A DNA stretch of 64,000 bases from Litorimonas cladophorae (GTDB lineage: Bacteria; Pseudomonadota; Alphaproteobacteria; Caulobacterales; Maricaulaceae), in assembly GCF_014652455.1 (NCBI RefSeq), contig NZ_BMYV01000001.1, forward strand, positions 620,001-684,000. Direction: 5' to 3'. This document shows, in pieces, positions 9,155 through 18,511 of this stretch. The notes under the pieces are model-generated. The model was not told where the DNA came from. It saw only the letters and a list, made by a program, of their open reading frames with translations, and did no database searches. A program made the translations under genes and the position numbers. Positions within the stretch are counted from its first letter, which is position 1. Every line of letters begins with the position of its first letter.

Positions 9155-9961
9155 TTGCCCCTTATTTCTGATGCAATAAGGGTTCTCTCAACCGCCGATC
9201 CGCGAGCCAAGGCCGCCCGCGCGCGCGAAATGACGTCTGCGTGGCGGGACACGCAACTGGTCGGAAAGTCACCGACCACCCTTCCCGATCAACCTGCCCG
9301 GCCCGCAAAGCCGGAGCTTGTGTCCCCGATGGATGTGCCCCGTCGTCGGCTTGGGTCATCACAAGGACGCGGCGCGCTCTTGCACGCCGTCGCACATATA
9401 GAGCTAAATGCCATTGACCTGGCAGCTGACATGATTGCCCGTTTCACCCTGCATCCTGCCTTGAGAGAAAGTGACCGGAAGCGGTTTGCCGCTGACTGGA
9501 CGAGCGTCTGCGACGATGAAGCGAGGCACTTCTTAATGCTTGCTGATCGGTTGGAAGCGCTTGGGCTCTCCTATGGCGATTATCCCGCTCATAATGGATT
9601 ATGGGAAGCGGCCCACTCGACGCGGGACAATTTCCCCGCCCGGGTCGCAATCGCGCCTTTGGTCCTCGAAGCGCGCGGCTTGGATGTCACGCCAAACATG
9701 ATTAACCGGCTAAATGGAGCTGGTGATCATAAAAGTGCCCAGATGTTGCAGGTGATCTATGACGAAGAAATCGGCCATGTCGCAACGGGGGCACGGTGGT
9801 TTAAATACCTCGCCGCACAGCAAGCCGATTCCGCCGAATCGTACTTTCACGAACTTGTTCGCACCCACTTTAAGGGCCAAATTAAGTCTCCATTCAATGA
9901 GAAAGCGCGCACGTTAGCAGGCCTTGCGCGCACATATTACGAGCCATTGTCAGTAAACTAA
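9155..9961 (+). CDS. Ferritin-like DUF455 family protein
   Basis: This 268-aa protein has the di-iron ferritin-like pattern: HIELNAIDLAAD in the first helix, then DDEARHF and, further on, DEEIGHV (ExxH motifs). DUF455 proteins are widespread but have no settled function. The start is a TTG at 9155, two bases after the bcp stop. The next in-frame Met lies within conserved sequence (REMTSAW), so the TTG is preferred. Tight linkage to a peroxiredoxin suggests, but does not prove, a role in peroxide or iron stress. Confidence 0.83.
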   Translation: MPLISDAIRVLSTADPRAKAARAREMTSAWRDTQLVGKSPTTLPDQPARPAKPELVSPMDVPRRRLGSSQGRGALLHAVAHIELNAIDLAADMIARFTLHPALRESDRKRFAADWTSVCDDEARHFLMLADRLEALGLSYGDYPAHNGLWEAAHSTRDNFPARVAIAPLVLEARGLDVTPNMINRLNGAGDHKSAQMLQVIYDEEIGHVATGARWFKYLAAQQADSAESYFHELVRTHFKGQIKSPFNEKARTLAGLARTYYEPLSVN

Positions 9962-10096
9962 GCTGTTTTAGGGCCTTAAATTACTTGAGAACTGTAAAAC
10001 TAAGCGAATTTTAACTCTTAACACACCCAATCACACTTGAAACCGTAGGGCGGGTTATGGTCTACGCGTTTAGGGAAAAACGAATTTCGGGGAATT

Positions 10097-11314
10097 ATGA
10101 TTAACGATATGATCGGTGACGTGCGCTCGTATGTCCTCCGCCATTTTCCAGAACGGCAAATTTATCTTCGCTCTGGCGGAGAAGTAAAATATTACGTTCT
10201 GTCGACCCGCCTGCAATTGGCGGTAGTGTCAGGACTGACCGTGATGGCACTCTGGTGCCTTTTCACCATGATTAATTTGGTGGTTGGCCACAATCCGCTT
10301 CGCAGTTCCAGTCAACAAATGAATTTGGACAAAGCAAATTTTGAGCGCATGCTCGCCGACTCAAGAGCTAAAGAAGAAAATACGCGGTTGATGCTGGCGG
10401 AACAGCGTACCAACTTTGAGACGATGGCGCGTCAAATTGAAGAGAAACATCAAACGCTGGCGCAAATGATGGGTAATCAATCCTTCCCCGTCGTGCCTGC
10501 AGGCCCCGATGCAGTGGAATATGCGGACGGACGGGTACTTATGTCTCCAACCGCCCGTGATGCCACCCCCCGCCAGTCTAGACGTAACATTGTGAAGACA
10601 GCATCACTTTCCACTGGTCTCGGTCTAGATTTAGATAATTCCCTAAACACATTAGGTGAAACTCAAGACGCTTACCTGATTTCTGCCGAGCGTGAAACAC
10701 TTGACCGTATTGAGCGAAATCGCGCACTCATCCAGTCCACAGACATGGATGTTGAAACTGTTCTTTCAGAAGCCGGCTTTGGTAAGGGCGGACCCTATAT
10801 CCCAGTTGAAGGATTAATCACTGACACAACGGGCTTCGTCTCTCGCGTATCCGCCATTCAAGCGCGTGCAGCAGAGGCGGAAGCTTTGAATTCTGCTATT
10901 GTATCGCTCCCTCTTGGTCATCCGGTGGGCGCAGAGACCTATCGGACATCTACCTTCGGTTTGCGGCAAGATCCTTTCACAAAACGGCCAACCATGCATC
11001 ACGGCTTAGACTTTGGCGGCCAACGCAACACACCTATCGTGGCGACAGCCGATGGGGTTGTCATTCGTGCAGGGCGAAATGGCGCTTATGGAAAATTCGT
11101 CGAGATCGATCACGGTTACGGATTCAAGACCCGCTATGCCCACATGCATAAGACCTTTGTCAAACGCGGGCAGACCGTAGAAAAGGGGACAAAGATCGGC
11201 GGTATGGGAACGACTGGACGCAGCACCGCGACGCATCTACATTACGAAGTACATTTCCAAGGCCGGGCATATGACCCGAACAAGTTTCTGAAAGCAGGTC
11301 TCTATGTTCAATAA
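10097..11314 (+). CDS. Membrane-anchored M23 peptidoglycan endopeptidase, LmdC-like
   Basis: The protein has 405 aa. A short cytoplasmic N-terminus is followed by a transmembrane helix near residues 40-62 and a coiled-coil-like stretch (about 75-130). The C-terminal LytM/M23 domain carries the zinc motifs HHGLDF (His301-Asp305) and HLHYEV (His380, His382), so it should be active. GGGG at the start, five bases before the ATG, serves as RBS. The last 11 bases overlap the bactofilin gene. The same pairing of a bitopic M23 enzyme with a bactofilin is known in Hyphomonas neptunium (LmdC-BacA) and Helicobacter (Csd1-CcmA), where it sets cell shape. Confidence 0.9.
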   Translation: MINDMIGDVRSYVLRHFPERQIYLRSGGEVKYYVLSTRLQLAVVSGLTVMALWCLFTMINLVVGHNPLRSSSQQMNLDKANFERMLADSRAKEENTRLMLAEQRTNFETMARQIEEKHQTLAQMMGNQSFPVVPAGPDAVEYADGRVLMSPTARDATPRQSRRNIVKTASLSTGLGLDLDNSLNTLGETQDAYLISAERETLDRIERNRALIQSTDMDVETVLSEAGFGKGGPYIPVEGLITDTTGFVSRVSAIQARAAEAEALNSAIVSLPLGHPVGAETYRTSTFGLRQDPFTKRPTMHHGLDFGGQRNTPIVATADGVVIRAGRNGAYGKFVEIDHGYGFKTRYAHMHKTFVKRGQTVEKGTKIGGMGTTGRSTATHLHYEVHFQGRAYDPNKFLKAGLYVQ

Positions 11315-11741
11315 AACAAATAGCCCGTCTGGCACGCCGTCCGCCTCCAAAGCTCAAGCTCCAGCGGCAGCTCCTCGTATGTCCTCTAACAATGCCCCTT
11401 CTATTCTCGGCCGCGACATTGTGATCACAGGCGACATTAAAACGGATGGCGACGTGCAAATTGATGGTCGCCTTGACGGAAACATCACGGCGGGAACTGT
11501 CACGATTGGTGAGCAGGGTGCAGTGAACGGCAAAATCGTCGCTCAGAACGTCCATATTCGCGGCAAGGTTACTGGCAAGGTCGAAAGCCTTGTTGTTGAA
11601 CTTTCTGAAACCGCGAATGTGCAAGCCGACCTTGTTCAAGATCAGCTTATGATCGCAAATGGCGCTTTCTTTGACGGAAAATGCGCCCGTAAGTCGGCCA
11701 GCCCAACCCCAATCAAGGCAGCGGCAAAAAAATCGGCTTAG
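11304..11741 (+). CDS. Bactofilin cytoskeletal protein
   Basis: This 145-aa protein has a disordered Ser/Pro/Ala-rich N-terminus (about 1-35). A central beta-helix domain follows (about 38-120: SILGRDIVITGDI, GDVQIDGRLDGNI, GEQGAVNGKIVAQNVHIRGKVTGKV). The C-terminus is Lys-rich. Bactofilins self-assemble into nucleotide-independent filaments at the inner membrane. The gene starts inside the M23 peptidase gene (11-base overlap), so the two are translated together and probably act together in peptidoglycan remodelling. A strong hairpin terminator follows at 11771-11796. Confidence 0.93.
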   Translation: MFNKTNSPSGTPSASKAQAPAAAPRMSSNNAPSILGRDIVITGDIKTDGDVQIDGRLDGNITAGTVTIGEQGAVNGKIVAQNVHIRGKVTGKVESLVVELSETANVQADLVQDQLMIANGAFFDGKCARKSASPTPIKAAAKKSA

Positions 11742-11770
11742 ATTTTTCTACCAAATTAATTCAAATAGAA

Positions 11771-11796
11771 AAGCCGCCTCTCTGGGCGGCTTTTTT
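11771..11796 (+). terminator. Rho-independent terminator, probably bidirectional
   Basis: The stem AAGCCGCC (11771-11778) pairs with GGCGGCTT (11785-11792) across a 6-base loop and is followed by six T. On the other strand the same hairpin is followed by four T. It lies between the ends of the bactofilin gene (+) and parC (-), so it can serve both. Confidence 0.88.
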
Positions 11797-11830
11797 GTCA
11801 CTTGATGGGGCTCAATAGAAGGCCGCGAAC

Positions 11831-14104
11831 CTAAAGACCTCTAGATGGGTCAAAACTTGATTTCCGAGAGAAGCCACGTGGCGCAAGTCGCCCAGCCTGA
11901 GCGCGTTTTCCAACCAGCAAGCTCCAGTCCGACACTTCATTTCGCCGCGCTGAGGTGTCCAAGAAAGTTAGCCCGTCGTCCGCACTAAATGTAGTGATAT
12001 CAGCTAGGCCACCATCTTTATATTTCTGCAACCGCACACCTTTACCGCGCGCCATTACAGGAAGATCGGCAAGGTCAAAAACCAGAATCTTACGGTTTTC
12101 CCCAATCGTCGCGATACGGTCACCTTTGGCTTCAATAACGCGAATGGCTTCAACATCACCTTTGACGTTGAGCGTTTTACGTCCACCCCGCGTGCTTGCG
12201 ATAATATCGGATTCTGCGACCCGGAACCCATATCCGTCACTACTGGCCACAATGAGTTCTCTTTTCGGGTCATGCACAAACATCCCGATTGGATCATGGT
12301 CATTTTCGAGATCAACCAAAAGCCTGATCGGCTCACCATTGCCTCGACCACCCGGCAACTTGTCAGCCGTCAGCGTGTAAAATTTACCATTAGTGGCGAA
12401 GACAATAATTTTGTCCGTCGTCTCCGCATGCACTGCGAAACTCAACTGATCGCCCTCTTTGAACTTCAATGTCGATAAATCGTCGACCTTGCCTTTTAGG
12501 GTCCTGATCCAACCCTTTTCAGACATAACAACCGTAATCGGCTCTTTCGTGATGAAGGCTGTTGCCAAATCCACATCAATTTCTGGCGCAATATCAAAGG
12601 TTGTACGGCGTTTCCCGAGTTCTGTCTTCGGTCCGTAAATATCGCGAATCTCTCGAACTTGATCAGCAATCGCGTCCCATTGCAGGCTTTCCGTCGAAAC
12701 CAATTCGTTCAGCTTATCCCGCTCGGCGGATAATTTGTCGTGTTCAGTTTTAATCTCGATTTCTTGCAGCTTGTTCAGGGCCCGCAAACGCATGTTCAAA
12801 ATGGCGTCGGCTTGGCGTTCAGTTAAGTTGAACGTGTTAATCAGTTCCTGTTTAGGATGGTCTTCAAATCGGATGATCCGAATGACTTCATCCAAGTTGA
12901 GAAACGCGATCATATAGCCGTCGAGGACTTCCAATCGGTCCGCGATTTTGGCTAAGCGTTGATTAGAGCGACGCAGAAGCACTTCACGGCGATGATCCAA
13001 CCAAGCCTGAAGAACTTCCCGTAAATCCATCACGCGCGGCGTGCGGGTTGCATCCAAGACGTTCATGTTCAAGCTAACGCGACTTTCGAGCTCAGATATC
13101 TTGAACAGACTTTCCATCAGCAGCGCAGCGTCGATGTTTTTGCTGCGAGGCTCGAGAACGATACGAATATCTTCCGCGCTTTCATCGCGCACATCAATGA
13201 GACCCGGAGATTTCTTCAGCTCAATCACTTCAGCCAATTTTTCAATCAGGCGGGACTTCTGAACCTGATATGGAATTTCGGTGACAATGATTTGATATTG
13301 GCCGCGACCTGTATCCTCGACATGCCATCTTGCGCGTACTTTGAAGCCGCCTTTGCCTGTCTTATAGCTTTCCAGCATCGACTCTTGCGGCTCAACGATA
13401 ATGCCGCCCGTCGGCAGGTCAGGCCCCAATACGTAATTCATCAATGTTTCAACCCGAGCATTGGGTGTTTTGATCAAGTGGAGCGCTGCGTTGCAAACCT
13501 CGGCCGCATTATGCGGCGGAATTGAGGTCGCCATACCCACCGCAATGCCTTGGGAGCCATTGGCAAGAAGGTTCGGGAAACCCGCTGGAAGCACTAAGGG
13601 CTCTTCGTCTTCCTCATTATAGGTCGGGATGAAATCGACAGCGTCTTCATCTAAGCCCGCCAAAAGGGCGACACCCGCAGCTGTCATCTTAGCCTCGGTA
13701 TAGCGCATAGCGGCTGGGCTATCCCCGTCGATATTCCCGAAGTTACCCTGCCCGTCGACAAGCGGATATCGCGTTGCGAAGGATTGTGAGAGTTTCACGA
13801 GAGCGTCATAGATCGACGCGTCGCCATGGGGATGATATTGGCCCATCACATCACCCACGATCCGCGCGGATTTTTTGTGAGAGTTTTCTGGGTTTAGCTT
13901 CAACTGGCGCATTGCATAGAGAATACGTCGATGAACAGGTTTCATACCGTCGCGAACATCCGGCAGAGCGCGCTGCGTAATGGTCGACAGCGCATAGGCG
14001 AGATAGCGGCTCGATAACGCCGTATCGAAATGTTCTTCGATAATCGCGTTTGCGGGTACGCCCTTATCGCCGTTCTTAGATTTGGTTTTAGGTGTCTTCG
14101 CCAT
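11831..14104 (-). CDS. parC: DNA topoisomerase IV subunit A
   Basis: ParC cuts and rejoins DNA to decatenate daughter chromosomes. The protein has 757 aa. The catalytic Tyr is in [10 protein letters not shown], and the quinolone-binding helix is [13 protein letters not shown]. In that helix the position equivalent to ParC Ser80/GyrA Ser83 is Ala, as in several other alphaproteobacteria. It is ParC rather than GyrA because the C-terminal part carries a reduced set of blades without a clear GyrA box, and the N-terminus [27 protein letters not shown] fits ParC. It lies 76 bases downstream of recO on the same strand. Confidence 0.9.
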   Translation of the reverse strand: MAKTPKTKSKNGDKGVPANAIIEEHFDTALSSRYLAYALSTITQRALPDVRDGMKPVHRRILYAMRQLKLNPENSHKKSARIVGDVMGQYHPHGDASIYDALVKLSQSFATRYPLVDGQGNFGNIDGDSPAAMRYTEAKMTAAGVALLAGLDEDAVDFIPTYNEEDEEPLVLPAGFPNLLANGSQGIAVGMATSIPPHNAAEVCNAALHLIKTPNARVETLMNYVLGPDLPTGGIIVEPQESMLESYKTGKGGFKVRARWHVEDTGRGQYQIIVTEIPYQVQKSRLIEKLAEVIELKKSPGLIDVRDESAEDIRIVLEPRSKNIDAALLMESLFKISELESRVSLNMNVLDATRTPRVMDLREVLQAWLDHRREVLLRRSNQRLAKIADRLEVLDGYMIAFLNLDEVIRIIRFEDHPKQELINTFNLTERQADAILNMRLRALNKLQEIEIKTEHDKLSAERDKLNELVSTESLQWDAIADQVREIRDIYGPKTELGKRRTTFDIAPEIDVDLATAFITKEPITVVMSEKGWIRTLKGKVDDLSTLKFKEGDQLSFAVHAETTDKIIVFATNGKFYTLTADKLPGGRGNGEPIRLLVDLENDHDPIGMFVHDPKRELIVASSDGYGFRVAESDIIASTRGGRKTLNVKGDVEAIRVIEAKGDRIATIGENRKILVFDLADLPVMARGKGVRLQKYKDGGLADITTFSADDGLTFLDTSARRNEVSDWSLLVGKRAQAGRLAPRGFSRKSSFDPSRGL

Positions 14105-14180
14105 GGAAACAGACGCGCCTTTCGAATCAGTTGCTTTACGCTACCAAACCAAGCGACGGACTGTGCACTAAACTTCAGTT

Positions 14181-14921
14181 TTATTGGGGATTAGCGGCAA
14201 AACCTTCAGAGGTTAGGCGCTCAATCATGGTCGCGCGGGCTTCGGGTAAGGTTCGATTGACCTCCCATTGAACCCGTGTTTCCAAAAAATAGCCTGTCAG
14301 CCGCAAACCATCCCAAATATCTTCAGGTGTCGCCTGCCCCTCACCGCGCATAAAACCTGGCAAACGCAACATTTTATCTCCGTAAGGTGCGGCCGCTTCC
14401 GTACAAACCGCCCGCCCTGAGCGCGGGGAAACATGAGTCAGATTTTCCGAACCCCCCGTTGCTGCGCAAGTGGACAGGTCCAAGCCATAGCCAAGAGCCG
14501 CCAAAAGCCCCGCTTCCCAACGCACATAGAGCGCAGGCCAGACGTCAGGATTATCCAATTGCGACACAACAATCGAAAAGACATCATGCAGAGGCGGATA
14601 AGCCTCCCGTTCTGGCAAGAGATCGCGCGTCATGATGCAGAGTGCGTTTAAGCCCGCGAGACTCAGGCGGTCATCCATCAATTCGGCTGAACGACTGTCG
14701 ATGGCTTCCAACGTATAATATCCGAGATGTTCTTCTAGTCGACCGTGCCAGTCTACAGTGACCCGATTCCCGGGTTGCAGGACGGGTCGCATACGCCGAC
14801 CTGTGCCACCTCTGACCAATCCCGGATGACGCCCTTTTTCGCGCGTGAAGACTTCAATAATTGCAGACGTCTCACCGTGTTTGCGGCTGCTCAGAATATA
14901 TCCGTCTGCGGACCAATCCAT
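14181..14921 (-). CDS. recO: DNA repair protein RecO
   Basis: RecO loads RecA onto SSB-coated single strands in the RecFOR pathway. The protein has 246 aa. The N-terminal OB-fold begins MDWSADGYILSSRKHGETSAIIEVFTREKG, and GGTGRRMRPVLQPGN follows, both typical of the family. The C-terminal zinc-like region is degenerate (one Cys in TCAATGGSENL and one in RAVCTEAA). It starts three bases after the era stop and continues the rnc-era-recO string common in alphaproteobacteria. Confidence 0.94.
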   Translation of the reverse strand: MDWSADGYILSSRKHGETSAIIEVFTREKGRHPGLVRGGTGRRMRPVLQPGNRVTVDWHGRLEEHLGYYTLEAIDSRSAELMDDRLSLAGLNALCIMTRDLLPEREAYPPLHDVFSIVVSQLDNPDVWPALYVRWEAGLLAALGYGLDLSTCAATGGSENLTHVSPRSGRAVCTEAAAPYGDKMLRLPGFMRGEGQATPEDIWDGLRLTGYFLETRVQWEVNRTLPEARATMIERLTSEGFAANPQ

Positions 14922-14924
14922 TGA

Positions 14925-15878
14925 TTAGACGTCGAATTCCAATCCCATGCCCGTATAGCGAGCTTGGTCGTCTTTCCACTTGTCGCGAACTTTCACGAAG
15001 AGGAACAGATGCACCTTGCGACCTAACCAATCCTGCATGTCGCGGCGCGCAGCGGCACCAATATCCTTGATGGTCTTGCCACCCTTACCCAGTACAATCG
15101 GCTTTTGTGAGGAACGACGCACATAGATCACTTGCTCAATGCGGACGTCGCCGCCTTTGAGTTCTTTCCAAGCTTCTGTTTCGACCATGCTCATATAGGG
15201 TAGTTCATCATGGAGACGCAGGAAGAGTTTTTCGCGTGTAATCTCTGCCGCCATAAGGCGCGACGGAATATCGGCAGCTTGATCGGTCGGGTAAAGCAGC
15301 GGGCTTTCTGGCATCGCATCCGCAAGAGCGAAGGCAAGATTTTCAACGCCCTCCCCATTACGAGCCGACGTCATAAATATCTGCGAGTAAACCTCCATCG
15401 CGTTGAATTCTTCGATCAACGGTAGGACCTTATCATGAGCAATTTCGTCGATCTTGTTCAACACAAGATAAGCGTTGGCCCGACGTTTTTTCAAACCAGC
15501 CGCCACGTTCTTCGTATCATCGACGGACAAGCGATCCTGCGAACTGCCTGCGTTATCTTGCTGTCTTAGCCAAGCCGGCGCGTCGACGACGTGAACGATG
15601 AGGTTACTATCGTCTGCCCCTGTCCACGCGGCGTGGACCATGGACTTTGCAAGGCGATCGGATTCATTGGGCGAGAAAATTCCTGGCGTATCGACGAGGA
15701 CAACCTGCGCCTCTTGGCCTTCGCGCGTTTCAAGCATCGCAATCGCACGAATTTGGAAACGGGTCGTTTGGACCTTGTGGGTTACAATTGAGACTTTCTC
15801 CCCCACCAAAGCGTTCGTCAGGGTCGACTTCCCCGCATTCGGGGCGCCAACGATTGCTGCGAAACCTGCACGTGTCAT
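14925..15878 (-). CDS. era: GTPase Era
   Basis: Era binds 16S rRNA and helps mature the small ribosomal subunit. The protein has 317 aa. The G1 motif is GAPNAGKST (11-19), DTPG and NKID follow, and the C-terminal KH domain contains VLGKGGKTIKDIG. I chose the ATG at 15878, which overlaps the rnc stop as ATGA and has AGGA at 8-base spacing. The ATG nine bases upstream (15887) has its purine-rich stretch directly adjacent. Coupling to rnc matches their shared role in rRNA processing. Confidence 0.96.
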   Translation of the reverse strand: MTRAGFAAIVGAPNAGKSTLTNALVGEKVSIVTHKVQTTRFQIRAIAMLETREGQEAQVVLVDTPGIFSPNESDRLAKSMVHAAWTGADDSNLIVHVVDAPAWLRQQDNAGSSQDRLSVDDTKNVAAGLKKRRANAYLVLNKIDEIAHDKVLPLIEEFNAMEVYSQIFMTSARNGEGVENLAFALADAMPESPLLYPTDQAADIPSRLMAAEITREKLFLRLHDELPYMSMVETEAWKELKGGDVRIEQVIYVRRSSQKPIVLGKGGKTIKDIGAAARRDMQDWLGRKVHLFLFVKVRDKWKDDQARYTGMGLEFDV

Positions 15879-16576
15879 GATGGCCATCCTTCGAGGAGAT
15901 GTAAGGCGGCGAAACGTTCAGCGTCACGCTTTGATTTTCCAGTCCCTCGAGCATTGCCAATGCCATCAACGGTGACTTCAATAACGAATAGTGGTCGATG
16001 ATCCGGACCGCTTCGTTCAATGATCTCATATTTTGGCAGATTCTGTCCTACGGCCATTGCTCGTTCTTGCAATTCCGTTTTCGGATCCTTGGCGGATTTC
16101 TGGACGACTTCAGCCAATATAGGTTGCCAGAATTTATCAAAGAATTTCTTCGCGTTTTTATAACCACCATCCAGATAGATCGCCGCGATCAGCGCTTCAC
16201 ACGCGTCTCCTAGAATGGAGGTCTTCTCACGGCCGCCTTGGCGGTCTTCTGCTGACGACACCAAAATCGCATCGCCTAAGCTAATTTGTCTGGCCACCTG
16301 AGCACAGGTTTCTTTGCGAACTAAAGCGTTTAACTGACGCGCAAGCGTGCCTTCGGCATCTTTTGAATGATGGAAAAGCGCATCGGCCGTCATAAGCCCC
16401 AAAACACGGTCACCCAAAAACTCTAGGCGCTCATTGTCTGGCGTCACCCGCTGACCATCGCCATAGGAGCTATGGGTCATTGCACGAACAAGTAGACTGA
16501 TGTTCTCGAATGTGTAGCCAATCCGAGACTCCAGACCGCTTAAGCGCGGATACCGACCTTCACCAATCGCGGTCAT
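15875..16576 (-). CDS. rnc: Ribonuclease III
   Basis: This double-strand-specific RNase processes rRNA precursors and some mRNAs. The protein has 233 aa. The signature NERLEFLGDRVLG (48-60) carries the metal ligands, a second acidic cluster is at DACEALIAAIYLDGG, and a C-terminal dsRNA-binding domain starts near residue 160. The start is ATG at 16576, overlapping the lepB stop (ATGA 16573-16576). A longer reading to 16624 would overlap lepB by about 50 bases and is not needed. Confidence 0.96.
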   Translation of the reverse strand: MTAIGEGRYPRLSGLESRIGYTFENISLLVRAMTHSSYGDGQRVTPDNERLEFLGDRVLGLMTADALFHHSKDAEGTLARQLNALVRKETCAQVARQISLGDAILVSSAEDRQGGREKTSILGDACEALIAAIYLDGGYKNAKKFFDKFWQPILAEVVQKSAKDPKTELQERAMAVGQNLPKYEIIERSGPDHRPLFVIEVTVDGIGNARGTGKSKRDAERFAALHLLEGWPS

Positions 16577-17349
16577 TTGATACCCTTGAACCATCGGTCG
16601 CCGCGCATGTTGAACCACGTCCAAGGTTTAAATAGAACAAAGTCCTCATTCACAGACAGCAAAACGATTTCAGCTTTGCCGATAATATTCTCCTTCGGAA
16701 CAATGCCTGCTCCGCCTTGGGCCACCGACACACGACTGTCATAGGAGTGATCCCGATTGTCGCCCATCATGAAATAATATCCGGACGGAACGGTCCGCAG
16801 CTCTGTCCTATCGAGAGGGCTATTCTTTTGAGCATCGAGAATTTCATGGGCGTTCCCGTTAGAAAATGTTTCGATTAAAAGATCGCCTGTTTCCACATTG
16901 CCGAACTGATTTGTATATTCCTGTGTACCCGCAGTCTCAACGGCCACGCGTTCACCATTGATGTATAAAAGACCCTGCTTCATCTGGATTTGGTCGCCGG
17001 GTAATCCAACGACGCGCTTGATGAAATTCTTATCATCGCCTTCGGGCCTGAAAACAATCACGTCGCCGCGGTTCAACTCTCGTTCGAAAAGTCGGCCCTT
17101 TTTAACCGGAAACGGAAATGGCGTCGCCGCATGTTTACCGAAACCAACTGTGAACTTTGAGGTGATGATATAATCACCTTTGACCAAACCTGGTACCATG
17201 GAGCCCGAGGGAATATGGAAAGGTTGGAAAACAAAAGTCCGCAAAACCAAGGCAATCCCCACAGCCCACAGGATCGTCGACAGGGTTTCAACGATGCCAC
17301 CCTTTACGTCGGTTTTGTCATCGTCTGTTGTTTTGGCGGTTTTACTCAT
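16573..17349 (-). CDS. lepB: Signal peptidase I
   Basis: LepB removes signal peptides from exported proteins at the inner membrane. The protein has 258 aa. One transmembrane helix lies near residues 20-42. The catalytic serine is Ser50 in IPSGSMVPGL, and the general-base lysine is Lys111 in KNFIKRVVGLPGDQ. The C-terminal box YFMMGDNRDHSYDSR is complete. It starts in an ATGA overlap with acpS and ends in one with rnc. Confidence 0.97.
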   Translation of the reverse strand: MSKTAKTTDDDKTDVKGGIVETLSTILWAVGIALVLRTFVFQPFHIPSGSMVPGLVKGDYIITSKFTVGFGKHAATPFPFPVKKGRLFERELNRGDVIVFRPEGDDKNFIKRVVGLPGDQIQMKQGLLYINGERVAVETAGTQEYTNQFGNVETGDLLIETFSNGNAHEILDAQKNSPLDRTELRTVPSGYYFMMGDNRDHSYDSRVSVAQGGAGIVPKENIIGKAEIVLLSVNEDFVLFKPWTWFNMRGDRWFKGIK

Positions 17350-17759
17350 GCGCCCTGTCTAACGTCTGGTACGGCTTCGGCAATCGCAAATGCAGTGGCA
17401 TAAGGATAATCATCGGAAAGCGACAGGTGAATGGCCGTGATGTGGTCCTCAGGAGAGAGCGCGTCTGCACGCTTCAAGGCTTCGTTGTGTAAAGTAATTA
17501 TGGGACGCCCCGATAGGTCATTCTCTATTTCGACTGATAACCAGCTTAGGCTCCCTGTCTCAGGCCCCGCAATGGCCTTTGCCACAGCTTCCTTCGCTGC
17601 AAATCGCTTTGCATAACTCATTCCAGGACGTGCTTTGCTTTCACAATAGGCCTGCTCATGCTGGGTGAAGGTCTTATTCAAAAACCGCGCACCAAATCGA
17701 TCAATGGATTGTTCAATCCTACGAATATCGCATATATCCGTGCCGATACCTAAAATCAC
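17346..17759 (-). CDS. acpS: Holo-[acyl-carrier-protein] synthase
   Basis: AcpS transfers phosphopantetheine from CoA to acyl carrier protein. The protein has 137 aa. The metal ligands are Asp8 in GIGTDICDI and Glu57 in KRFAAKEAVAKA, and the C-terminal AIHLSLSDD is typical. The start is GTG at 17759, overlapping the pdxJ stop as GTGA. The pdxJ-acpS-lepB-rnc order is a classic conserved string. Confidence 0.96.
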   Translation of the reverse strand: MILGIGTDICDIRRIEQSIDRFGARFLNKTFTQHEQAYCESKARPGMSYAKRFAAKEAVAKAIAGPETGSLSWLSVEIENDLSGRPIITLHNEALKRADALSPEDHITAIHLSLSDDYPYATAFAIAEAVPDVRQGA

Positions 17760-18511
17760 GACGCACGCGCATCCGTCACAACACGTCGCATTTCAGTGAT
17801 CGCAGCCTCTAATCCCATAAAAACGGCTTCCCCGATAATGAAATGGCCGATGTTGAGCTCCATACATTCAGGGATCACCGCGATGGCCGCCACGTTGTCA
17901 AAGGTGAGACCGTGACCAAAGTGAACTTCTAAGCCGAGTTCGTCCGCCAGTTTAGCGCTCTTTTTGAAGGCTTCGATATATGCATCGGCTTTGGCTTGAT
18001 CTCCGTCATCTAGCGCATGCGCATAAGCCCCAGTGTGAAACTCGACAACTTCAGCCGCAGTGCTGGCAGCGGCGCGTATCTGAACCTCGGTCGCTTCGAT
18101 AAACAGAGAGACCCGAGATCCGTTTTCTTTGAGAGCGCGCGTAATGGGCTCAATCTGATTATGACCTGATGCGACGTCCAGACCGCCTTCGGTCGTGCGC
18201 TCTTCCCGGCGTTCTGGCACGATGCAAATGGCTTTAGGTTTCAGATTCAAGGCAATCGCCAACATGTCAGGTGTGGCGGCCATTTCCATGTTCAATGGGA
18301 TGTTCTGGCTCTCGCACAGCATTTGAAGACGTGTCATATCCTCATCGCGCATATGGCGACGATCTTCACGCAAATGGGCAGTTATACCATCCGCCCCCGC
18401 TTGGATGGCGGCATAAGCCCCCGCGACCGGATCAGGGTGTTCACCACCACGGGCGTTCCGGATCGTCGCGATGTGATCAATGTTGACGCCTAGGCGCGGC
18501 AGAGTTTTCAC
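17756..18511 (-). CDS. pdxJ: Pyridoxine 5'-phosphate synthase
   Basis: PdxJ joins 3-amino-2-oxopropyl phosphate and deoxyxylulose 5-phosphate to make pyridoxine phosphate (vitamin B6). The protein has 251 aa. The N-terminus [22 protein letters not shown] and the segment [16 protein letters not shown] are diagnostic, and the C-terminal [17 protein letters not shown] is intact. The start is GTG at 18511, in a GTGA overlap with the pyrE stop. Confidence 0.97.
   Translation of the reverse strand: MKTLPRLGVNIDHIATIRNARGGEHPDPVAGAYAAIQAGADGITAHLREDRRHMRDEDMTRLQMLCESQNIPLNMEMAATPDMLAIALNLKPKAICIVPERREERTTEGGLDVASGHNQIEPITRALKENGSRVSLFIEATEVQIRAAASTAAEVVEFHTGAYAHALDDGDQAKADAYIEAFKKSAKLADELGLEVHFGHGLTFDNVAAIAVIPECMELNIGHFIIGEAVFMGLEAAITEMRRVVTDARAS

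Noticed and set aside
10010-10026. TTAAC repeats before the M23 gene as a CtrA site
   Set aside because: The two TTAA boxes are three bases apart, not seven as in the CtrA consensus.
11873-11882. GCCACGTGGC palindrome as a second parS
   Set aside because: It lacks the TGTT/AACA arms and lies inside parC coding sequence.
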